Of a DNA stretch of 12,209 nucleotides, positions 1 through 8,100 are shown piece by piece. Source of the stretch: Ochromonadaceae sp. CCMP2298 (taxonomy: Eukaryota; Sar; Synurophyceae; Ochromonadales; Ochromonadaceae); NCBI GenBank assembly GCA_026770595.1, contig MU634438.1, positions 1 through 12,209 on the forward strand, given 5' to 3'. The notes beneath the pieces are model-generated. The model ran no database searches. It was not told the DNA's origin and was given only the letters and a program-made list of their open reading frames with translations. The position numbers were made by a program, and so were the translations under genes. Every line of letters starts with the position of its first letter. Within the stretch, counting starts at the first letter, position 1.

Positions 1-3000
1 CCCCAGGAAGAAGAAAAGCAGCAGGTCAGTTACCACCACCATGCCCCACATGCACTTCACGGACAGCACTCACCACTCTCTGAGCCCTGGTGTCCGCCCC
101 CTTCTCCAGCAGCAGCCGCACTACCTCTAGGTGTCCCTCCTGAGATGCTCTATGCAGTGCCGTGGTTCCATCCTGCTCCCAGATGCAGCAGTACCCCAAG
201 GAAGAAGAAAAGCAGATTAGTTACCACCACCATAGCTCACATGCACAGCACAGACAGCACTCACCTGTCCCTTACTATCCGCGCCAGCCCCCTTCTCCAG
301 TAGCAGCCGCACTTGCTCAAGGAGTCCCTTCTCAGATGCCCAATGCAGTGCTGTGTTCCCAGCCTACTCCCAGATGCAACAGTACCCCCAGAAAGAAGAA
401 CAGCAGTTTAGTTACCACCACCGTACCCCCCATACACAGCACGGACAGCACTCACCTCATCCTTAACGTCGATGTCAGCTCCTTTCTCCAGCAGCAGCTG
501 CACCACCTCTAGGTGTCCCTGGTCCGATGCCACATGCAGAGCCGTGGCCTGATCCTACTCCCATATGCACCAATACCCCCCGGAAGAAGAATAGCAGGTT
601 AGTTACCACCACCGTACCCCAAATGAAAAGCACAGACAATGCTCACCTGTCCCGGAGCCTCAGTATCAGCCCCCTTCTCCAGTAGCAGCCGCACCACCTC
701 TAGGTGTCCCTGATAGGATGCCATATACAGAGCTGTGTTCTGATTCTACTCCCAGATACAACAATACCCCCAGGAAGAAGAATAGCAGGTTAGTTACCAA
801 CTCAATACCCAAATGCAAAGCACGAACAATGCTCACCTTTCCCTGAACATCGGTGTCAGCCCCCTTCTCCAGCAGCAGTCGCACCATCTCTAAGTGTCCC
901 CCCTGAGATGCAAAAAGCAGTGCCGTCATCCCATCCTACTCCCAGATACAACAATACCCCCAGGAAGAAGAATAGCAGGTTAGTTACCAGCACCGTACCC
1001 CAGATACACAGCGGAGGAAACGCTCACCTCATTCTTAACCTGGACGTCCGCCCCATTCTCCAGCAGCAGCCGCACCATATCTAAGTGTCCGAAGTGAGAT
1101 GCCATATGCAGAGCTGTGTTCCCACCCTACTCCCACATGCAACAATACCCCAGGAATAAGAGAAGCAGGTCAATTATAACCACTGCACCCACATACACAG
1201 CACGGACAGCTCTCACCTCATTCTTAGCATGGATGGCTGCTCCCTTCTCAAGCAGCAGCCGCACTACCTCTATGTCTCCCTCCTGAGATGCCGGATGCAG
1301 TGCCGTGTTCCCAAACTACTCCCAAATGCAACCCCACGAACACAAAACATAGAGAAAAACGAGAATCGTAAAGGAAATGACTCAGAGAGTTGCAGGATCA
1401 GCAGCATCAGCAGTAGAGAATCAATAGCAGGAACAGCAGTAGAAACAGCAGTAGCAGCAGGGTGAGCGATTTTATTACCTCAGCCTCCCCGTTGATAAAG
1501 CCAGCCACGCTTTCCGCAGGCCTGTTCAGCAGCGTGCGCACGGCCCCCACATCGCCACTAGTGACTGCCGCATACAGCTTCTGCACAAAGGGGAAGGTGC
1601 ACAGGATATGGTGCGTAGTGCATGGTGCATAAGTGCATAGGTGAATAGTGTACAGCGTTTTGAGCAGCGGGGATAGGGACAGAGGAGAGGGGAGGGAGGA
1701 TGAGGGGGGTACGGAGCGGGCAGAAAGTGAATTATAGAGGGGCGTTGGGTGGGGGGTATATGCCCTAAGCACAGCGGCATCTGTGCTCTCACCTGCACTG
1801 ACGATATATCCTGGGGAGTAATAGGAGGGGGGAGGGGAGTGGAGGCCACGGCGGTGGCAGATGAAGAGGATACGACTGTGGGGGGGGGAGACAGGGCGGA
1901 TCTGGGAGCTGGCAGGGGGGCGGAAGAGCTTCCGGGCTCTTTGACATCGCCGGGCCCATCGTCGGGTGCGTCAGAATCAGAATCTGCGCCCACAGCAGCC
2001 TTGCCCTTGCCCTTTCTCTTCTTTTTCCTCCTCTTGTTCTTGTCCTTCTTCGCGACCCTAGCAAGTAGCACATCTCTGGTGGCGTCGTCCTTGGCAAGAT
2101 CTAGCGGCGTGCGTCCATCCTACAGTTAGAGACAGATGGTACGGTAAGGCAGGGGTAGAGCAGATTCGTAGTAAACAGGAATGCAACATAACCCACACGC
2201 ACAGCGCACAGCGGGGACAACACTCACCTCATTCTTAGTATTCATATCCGCCCCCTTGTCTAGCAGCAGCCGCACTACCTCTAGGTGTCCCTCCTGAGAT
2301 GCCATGTGCAGTGCCGTGTACCCACCCTACTCCCAGATGCAACAGTACCCCAAGGAGGAAGAGCAGCAGGTCAGTTATCACCACCATACCCCACATGCAC
2401 AGCACGGACAGCAATTACCTGCGCCTTGACCTCGATGCCTACCCCCCTCTCCAGCAGCTGCCGCGACACCTCCATGTATCCATTAATAGATGAAAAATGT
2501 AGAGCCGTGCTACCAAACTACTCCCAGATGCAACAGTACCCCCAGGAGGAAGAGCAGCAGGTCAGTTATCACCACCATACCCCACATACACAGCACAGAC
2601 AGCACTCACCTGCGTCTCAGCCTGAGTGTCAGCCCCATTCTCCAGCAGCAGCTGCGCCAACTGTTGCGGTCCCTGTCGACATGCCAGGTGCAGAGCTGTG
2701 TACCCATGCTACCCTCAGATGCAACCACCCGACAGAATAAAAAAGAAGAACGAGTATCGTTAAAGGAATGACTCTCTACCGCAGCAGTAGCAGTAAGAAA
2801 GGGTGCACGTCTTTCTTACCTCATCCCCCACGTTGATAAAGCCAGCCACGTTTTCCGCAGACCCGCTCAATAGTGTGCGCGCGGCCCCCACATCGCTTTT
2901 TCTGGCGGCATCTCGCAGCCTCTGCATAACGGGGCACAGGACATAGAGCAGGGGGCATCGGTCAGCGAGGCAAGAGGGGGGTGGGGGAAGGAAGTGTGAG

Positions 3001-4385
3001 GGCGAAGGTGGGCGGATACAGGTACATCGGAAGAAGGTAGGTGGGTTGGGGGGTAATAGGATAGGAGTTTGTTTGTTTAGTGTAATAATGAGTAGTGTGC
3101 GTACCTTTGCATTTGCTTGCTGCCGAAACACCTCTCTGGTGGCGTCGTCCTTGGCAAGATCTAGCGGCGTTTGTCCTCTCTGCAGCCAATGATAGATGAT
3201 GCGGTAAGGCAGGTGTAGAGCAGATTAGTAGTCGATAGGAATGCAACATACCCCACACGCACAGCGGGGACAGCACTCACCTTATCCTTTGCGTCGGCGT
3301 CGGCTCCCTTCTCCAGCAGTAGCTGAACCACCTCTAGGTATCCGTGGCGAGATGCAAAATGCAGAGCCATATACCCGTTCTACTCCCAAATGCATCAATA
3401 CCCCCAGGAAGAAGAGCAGCGGATTAGTTACCAACACCGTATCCCACATTTATAGCAGGGAGAACACTTACCTCTGCCTTAGCGTCGGTGCCAGCCCCCT
3501 TCTCCAGCAGCAGCTGAACCACCTCTAAGAGTCCCTGCTCCGATGCCATAAGCAGAGCCGTCATCCCATCCTACTCCCAGATACAACAATACCCCATGAA
3601 GAAGAGCAGCAGGTTAGTTAGGCCCCCGTGCCCCACATGCACAGCAGAGACAGCCCTCACCTGTCCCATAGCCTGGGTGTCAGCCCCATTCTCCAGCAGC
3701 AGCTGCACCACATCTAGGTGTCCATACTCAGATGCACATTGCAGAGCAGTGTACCCTATCTACTCGTAGATGCAACAATACCCCCAGGAAGAATAGCAAC
3801 AGGTCAGTAACCACCATCGTACCCCACATACATAGCACGGACAGCACTCACCACATTCTTAGCGTCGACGTCAGCCCCCTTCTCCAACAGCAGCCGAACC
3901 ACATCTAGGTGTCCCGGGTGAGTCGCATAATGCAGTGCCGTGCACCCATCCTACTCCCAGATGCAACCCCCCAACAAAAATCAAACAATCAGAAGAAGAA
4001 GCATCGTTAGGGAAATAAACCACAAGGCAGTAGCAGTAGTAGTAGCAGCATGGGCAGTAGAAAGGATATAGTTTCTCTTACCTCATCCCTACCCTTGAGC
4101 AAGGCAGCCACGCTTTTCGCAGACCCGCTCATCAGTGTGCGCACGTCCTCTATATCGCCTCTACTGGCGGCGAGGTACAGCCTCTGCAGAAAAGGGACAT
4201 AGAGCAAAGTGCATGTAGAATGTATCCGTTAGCGGGGATAGGGACAGAGGAGAGGTGAGGGGAGGGGAGGGGTGGAGTGGGGAGTGGGGATGAGGGGCGG
4301 ATGGAGCGGGCAGGCAGGAGGTTATAGAGGGGGGATATCTGCCCTAAGCACAGCGGTATCTGCGTCTCACCTGCCCTAACGACAT
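1..4385 (-). CDS. Modular ankyrin-repeat protein, 20 coding exons, 3' end beyond the window
   Basis: Exons in gene order: 4385-4371 (start exon), 4183-4082, 3950-3852, 3759-3661, 3570-3472, 3379-3281, 3179-3105, 2921-2820, 2708-2610, 2517-2419, 2326-2228, 2119-1793, 1580-1479, 1315-1217, 1126-1028, 935-837, 745-647, 554-456, 363-265 and 172-74. All introns are GT-AG and phase 0. The visible part encodes 703 residues, and an intron open at base 73 shows the gene continues left. Repeat exons carry the ankyrin signature: a DGxTALHxAS start, GHLEVVRLLLEKGAD in the helices, then a short loop. Ankyrin stacks are protein-binding scaffolds; nothing here shows a catalytic domain, signal peptide or membrane segment, so the partner and location are unknown. 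The start ATG (4385-4383) was chosen because TAA lies in frame three codons upstream in the spliced leader and the downstream phase fits. The splice model is inferred by eye. It is strongly supported by the repeated exact 99-bp exon length, though some exons could be skipped or belong to separate transcripts. Confidence 0.85.
74..1315 (-). repeat. 191-bp tandem exon-intron repeat, array of seven
   Basis: Exon starts at 74, 265, 456, 647, 837, 1028 and 1217 give a period of 189 to 191 bp (99-bp exon plus intron of about 92 bp). Both halves are conserved. Each intron, read on the minus strand, carries a GTGAG donor, a GTAACTAAC branch-point block and a TTCTTCCTGGGGGTATTG-like stretch before the AG. 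Confidence 0.85.
1316..1478 (-). other. Post-cap intron with CTG/CTA trinucleotide tract, homologous in all modules
   Basis: The intron after each cap exon (1316-1478, 2709-2819, 3951-4081) is not the standard 92-bp type. It carries a plus-strand GCAGTAGCAG-type tract near the donor and a CAACCCC, CAACCACC or CAACCCCC stretch near the acceptor. The three copies are related, which supports duplication of whole modules rather than of single repeats. Confidence 0.6.
1793..2119 (-). other. Linker exon: ankyrin cap plus Lys-rich, acidic and Pro/Ser-rich tail
   Basis: This 109-codon exon begins DGRTPLDLAKDDATRDVLL, the closing ankyrin half-repeat. A run of Lys and Arg (KKDKNKRRKKKRKGKGK) follows and resembles a nuclear localisation signal or nucleic-acid-binding patch. 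Next come an acidic stretch (GADSDSDAPDDGPGD) and a Pro/Ser/Ala-rich disordered segment, ending ITPQDISSVQ at a GTGAGA donor. The final DISSVQ aligns with the start exon of the gene (GAT-ATG-TCG there, GAT-ATA-TCG here). Because the tail lies between two ankyrin blocks, it separates them into independent stacks. An alternative is that an unseen splice removes part of it and leaves an 18-bp microexon. Confidence 0.7.
2228..2708 (-). repeat. 191-bp tandem exon-intron repeat, array of three
   Basis: Exon starts at 2228, 2419 and 2610 give a period of exactly 191 bp. The introns are the same family as in the other two arrays, including the CAGGAGGAAGAGCAGCAGG-type block on the plus strand. Confidence 0.82.
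3105..4385 (-). other. Ankyrin module 1 (start exon, cap exon, four repeats, TPLDLA exon)
   Basis: The start exon encodes only MSLGQ. The cap exon 4183-4082 (34 codons, RLYLAASRGDIEDVRTLM onward) resembles the second half of an ankyrin repeat followed by a variable loop. It has counterparts at 2921-2820 and 1580-1479. Four 99-bp exons follow, each one repeat. The closing exon 3179-3105 (25 codons) starts RGQTPLDLAKDDATREV and looks like a C-terminal capping repeat. Its homologue in module 2 is much longer (109 codons), so this one may be shortened by use of the GTACGC donor at 3104. Confidence 0.8.
3281..3950 (-). repeat. 191-bp tandem exon-intron repeat, array of four
   Basis: Exon starts at 3281, 3472, 3661 and 3852 give a period of 189 to 191 bp. 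The intron at 3571-3660 has lost the usual GTAACTAAC block in part (plus strand reads GGTTAGTTAGGCCC), so the exons have tolerated some intron drift. Confidence 0.82.
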
Positions 4386-4388
4386 ATC

Positions 4389-4619
4389 CTGAGGAGTAAG
4401 AAGGGAGGGAAGGGGAGGGGAGGGGAGAGGAGTCAGTATAGATTTCAGTCAGAAGGGGAATTGCAAGGAGTATTGGGGATGTAAGGGAGTGGAGAGGAGT
4501 GGTGCGAGGAGAGGGAGAGAAGAGTTAGGAGTGGCGAGTTGTAATATTAAAAGGGGGTATAGGAGTGAGGAGAAGATGAGTATTGAAGAAAGAGAGAGAT
4601 ATCGGTCTGGATTACTTAC
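4389..4619 (-). other. 5' UTR intron of the ankyrin gene
   Basis: A consensus donor AAG|GTAAGT lies at 4620/4619 on the minus strand. The acceptor is TTACTCCTCAG at 4390-4389, preceded by a long CCCTCCCCT polypyrimidine tract (plus strand 4401-4431, GGGA-rich). Joining the exons places TAA in frame just upstream of the start ATG, so the leader exon is non-coding in this frame. Confidence 0.6.
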
Positions 4620-5118
4620 CTTGTCTTAATAAAGTTAGGTGGTTCGGAGTCGCAGTCGCTGTGCTGCCTCTGCTCTGCTGCCTCTGCTCTGCTGCTGTCT
4701 CTACTGCTGCCTCTGCTCCGCTGCCGCCTCTGCTCTGCTACTGTCAACGCTTCCCGGAGAACTTTTCACGTGCTCAGAACTGCAGAGTTTCTGAGAGATG
4801 TGAGGTTCCCTCGATTCGATGGGAAGGTGATCCGGGCCCAGGTCTCCTCTTCTACGGTAGGTACACGGCAAAAACTGCCGAATGTCCTTGCTTTCCATGT
4901 CCCATTGAAAACGTCATCAACACTGTTGAGTCTGCTGTAATATGCTGCCTACTTGAATAAAACAATATGCTGCCAAAAAAAGTTCGGACTGATATTGCTT
5001 CACTCCAGCACAGTTGCAGTTCTCGTGCAGATTCGTTCGTGCCACGCCACAACGGAGCCATCTTGCCGTCTGTGAGACTGTCTCTCTCTCAAAAGACAAG
5101 GGCTTAAAAAAAGTTCTC
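4620..5118. promoter_or_regulatory. Divergent intergenic region between the ankyrin gene and the SNF2 gene
   Basis: This stretch of about 500 bp separates two head-to-head genes and must hold both 5' leaders. I see no convincing TATA box or transcription start. On the minus strand, an ATG at 4898 opens a 65-codon frame ending TAG at 4703-4701, possibly an upstream ORF in the ankyrin leader. A CTCTGCTCTGCTGC-type imperfect repeat occupies about 4660-4740. AATAAA occurs at 4956-4961 on the plus strand, of unknown relevance. The ten bases ATATGCTGCC occur twice, at 4940 and 4965. Confidence 0.4.
4660..4740. repeat. CTG/CTC-rich imperfect minisatellite in the ankyrin leader region
   Basis: Imperfect copies of CTGCCTCTGCTCTG run through this stretch. 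It probably lies in the untranslated first exon of the minus-strand gene. Confidence 0.6.
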
Positions 5119-8100
5119 ATGAGCGCGAGCAAAACAAGCAGCAAACTCTTGGTATGCACAGCCTGCGAAAATGACACAGATGTAGAGGTGCTCCACCCGC
5201 TGCTCCGCGTCCCCATCTGCGGAGCCTGCGCCAGCGCTGTGGCGAGCGCCGACAAGAGCATCCTCGACGGGGACTCCTGCTCGTGGTGTGGCCTGGGCCA
5301 TGAGCTATTCATGTGTGATGGCGATAAATGCGGGCGCTCCTTCTGCACAGACTGCGTTGCCGGCAATTTCGGGGTTTCACAGTTGAACCGGTTGCGAGCT
5401 CTGAAGAAATGGCGCTGCTACTGCTGCGCACCCACCAAGGCCCTCCAGGCGCTGCAGGTGGAGGGCGACTTCAGCTACTTCAACATAGACCGCGCATACG
5501 CAGCTCTGCGGCCCCCCAACCTGGCGCAGGTGCAGACCGCCCTGGGTGCACTGATGGCTGCGCTCTCCCCCGATGAACGCCACTTCGCCGAGCTGGTCAA
5601 GGGCTCCGTGTGCGGGAGGACCATCACGGGGACGCAGCTAATCGGATCCTACCTCACCGCCCTGGACCTCGCCGCGGTCTGCAGGGTCTCTCGGGGCCTG
5701 CGCCGCCTCTTCCAGAGACAGTCCCTCGTACCGGGCCTGTTCAGGACGCCCTACCACCAGGAGCACCACGGCAGGCTGTTCGGCCACCAGGTAGTGGCGC
5801 TCGACGAGATGGCACGGATGGAGAACGCATCTGCGGACTTCGGAGCCATGCGCGGGGGCATCTTCGCAGACGAGCCAGGCCTGGGCAAGACCATCACCTC
5901 TCTGGCCCTGATCGCGTCCACTGCTGGTCTGCGCGCCACCCCCCCCGCGGCCTTCTGGGACGAGGCGGACATCGCTGAGAGGTGGGGCGGCTACGAGGGG
6001 CGGTACAGGTCGCTGCTAGGGGGCCTGTGGGGCGCTCTCAACAAGTCCCGGGTGTGGAGGTTCGCCTCTCCGGGCTTGCAGGAGCTGCGCTCGAATCTGG
6101 AGAGCTACTGCGGCACGATGAAGACCTTCGAGGCCAGAGGTACTGGTCAGACAGTGTGCATTGGCGTTGACTGTCGACTAACTTATCTCCTATCTCTTAC
6201 ATCCCACCACCACCTGCTACCCACCTACCCACCGCCTCCTTTCCACCATATCCATCAATACCCACCCTCCTGACTTCACCTCCTGACTTCACCTCCTGAC
6301 TTCACCTCCTGACTTCACCTCCTGACTTCTAGTGCGGACCATCGCTGCGGAGGAGCTGCCCAGGATCGTAGACCGATATACATTCCTAGAGCTGCTTAGA
6401 CAACGTGAGAATTCACTGTGTACAAAACACCTATGCTATGCGCTTTACACTGCGTACTACACTCCGCACTATGTCCATCTATCCCACTCAGCCCTATCGT
6501 CCTGCTTCCTTGGTGCCATTCCTACCACTCTATTGCCATTCTACTGCCACGCACACACAAAACCCCGCCCCATTGCTGATCATACTAACCCCCCCCCATA
6601 CTTTCCCTACTTTCCCTACTTTCCCTTCTTCCCATGCCCTTCTTTCGCAGTCATGCACAAGGTGAAGGAGGGGCTGGACCCCAGAAAGCGCAAACTGACA
6701 AAACAGAGATCGAGGCACTCCACCGCGCAGCAGCAGCGCATCTGCTACGAGCGCATGCTGTGCCCCTCCTCCGCCACGCTCATCATCGTACCCCTGGCAC
6801 TGCTGGAGCACTGGTACGAGCAGATTCTGAGACACCTGAATCTCGGCTACTTCACCTCAGACGAGGAGAGGCGCGGGGTGGTGTACCTGGACGGGCTAGG
6901 CGACATCGTAGACGTGGAGGCGCCTATCTCAAAGTTACAGGTGGCGGACAAGCCCCTCGAGCCGGTCAGCTTCCTGAGCCACTACATGATAGTGGTGACG
7001 ACCTTCGAGAGAGTTTTGCTGGAGGCGCGCAAGCAGCACAGGCTCGCTGATGAGTACGCAAGGTACTCGCTTCTGCAGATCCGCTGGCTGCGGCTGATCG
7101 TGGACGAGGGGCACGAGCTGGGGCAGAGCAGCGACGACAGGGAGAAGAAAAGGAGGCGCAAGCGGGAGAGGGAAGAATGGTACCACGAGCAGGAGGAGAG
7201 CCAGCTGGGGGTGAAGGGGAAGGTGGACCAGTCGCCCCAAGCGCCGCCCCAAGCGCCGTTCCAAGCGGCATCTCCAGCGAAGGCGAAGGCCAAGGCCCCC
7301 TCTATCAGGAGGGTGCGCGCCGCCAAGTACGTCCAGGAAGACGCTTCCTCTCCCGTTATGACTCTGACCGCATTCATCTCCACGATCGCGGCCGAGAGAC
7401 GGTGGGTCATGTCCGGCACGCCCACGACGGGGTCAAACAGTGAGCAAGCCCTGAAGCAGCTGTACCGCCTGCTGCAGTTCCTGAGACACCCGCGCATCTT
7501 GGAGGGGGCGCCTGGGAGCAGTGGCAGCGGCGGTAGTGGCAGCAGTGGCAGCAGCAGCAGCAGCAGCAGCAGTGGCAGCAGCAGCAGCAGTGGCAACAGC
7601 AGCAGTGGTAGCAGTGTCGAAGAGGGTGCTTCGGTTGCAGCTGTGGTGTCTGGCGCATCCGGGCCAGTAGCGGGGACCACGGCTGTCAGGAGAACTGATT
7701 TCCCCCCTGCCCCTGCCTCTGCCCCTGCCCCTGTTCCTGCTCCTGGCTCTACCTCGAGGGCACCTGTCCCTGCACACACCTTCGTCGATCTCACCCTCAG
7801 CGTCAGTGACGGGGACACAGAAAGCTCGGCATCCAGCGCCCCCGCATCCGCACCCACCCTCAGAAACTCCACCCGACCACAGTGCAAGAAAAGCCCCCTT
7901 GAGTGGCTGACCCCCCAGGCCTGGCATAAACATGTGCTAGTGCCTTGCTTGGGGCAGGACGAGGAGGCGTGGGGGGTGGTGGTGGAGCTGCTGAGGTCAG
8001 TGATGCTGCGACACACCAAGGCCGATGTGCATCTGTACGCGCCTATACACTCCTCCGTCATGCTAGCGCCCGTAGTCGACCCGCTGGGCCCAGAAGCACA

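Larger units (their letters stand above)
1..1580 (-). other. Ankyrin module 3 (cap exon and at least seven repeats, continues left)
   Basis: Cap exon 1580-1479 encodes KLYAAVTSGDVGAVRTLL and what follows, and ends at a weaker donor, GTAATA. Seven 99-bp repeat exons follow: 1315-1217, 1126-1028, 935-837, 745-647, 554-456, 363-265 and 172-74. The spacing between successive exons is 189 to 191 bp. The helix motif EVVRLLLEKGAD is nearly invariant, while residues 1-2, 8-9 and 27-33 of each repeat vary, as expected for binding-surface positions. Bases 1-73 match the acceptor side of the same intron family, so at least one more exon should lie beyond the left edge. Confidence 0.8.
1793..2921 (-). 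other. Ankyrin module 2 (cap exon, three repeats, long linker exon)
   Basis: Cap exon 2921-2820 encodes RLRDAARKSDVGAARTLL and what follows. Repeat exons are 2708-2610, 2517-2419 and 2326-2228. The middle one is the most diverged repeat in the window: it reads RQLLERGVGIEV where the others read RLLLEKGADxxx. The module closes with the linker exon 2119-1793. The intron before that exon (2227-2120) is recognisably homologous to the one before the module 1 closing exon (3280-3180), so modules 1 and 2 come from one ancestral block. Confidence 0.78.

Noticed and set aside
74-1315. Regularly spaced repeats that could suggest a CRISPR array
   Set aside because: Units are about 191 bp with both halves conserved, encode ankyrin repeats, and carry splice sites; the setting is eukaryotic.
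162-3528. Plus-strand open frames across the ankyrin array, with recurring PTPRCNSTPRKK-like peptides
   Set aside because: They are antisense readings of the repeated exon-intron unit; the recurrence comes from the DNA repeat, and the minus strand explains every base.
4583-4960. Plus-strand open frame of 125 codons with a hydrophobic, Cys-rich start
   Set aside because: It begins at TTG, not ATG, and its hydrophobic part is a translation of the CTG/CTC minisatellite; no homology is apparent.
5014-5118. Extension of the SNF2 protein upstream to 5014
   Set aside because: The frame is open but has no ATG before 5119; 5014 is TTG. The added residues match nothing in ADD domains.
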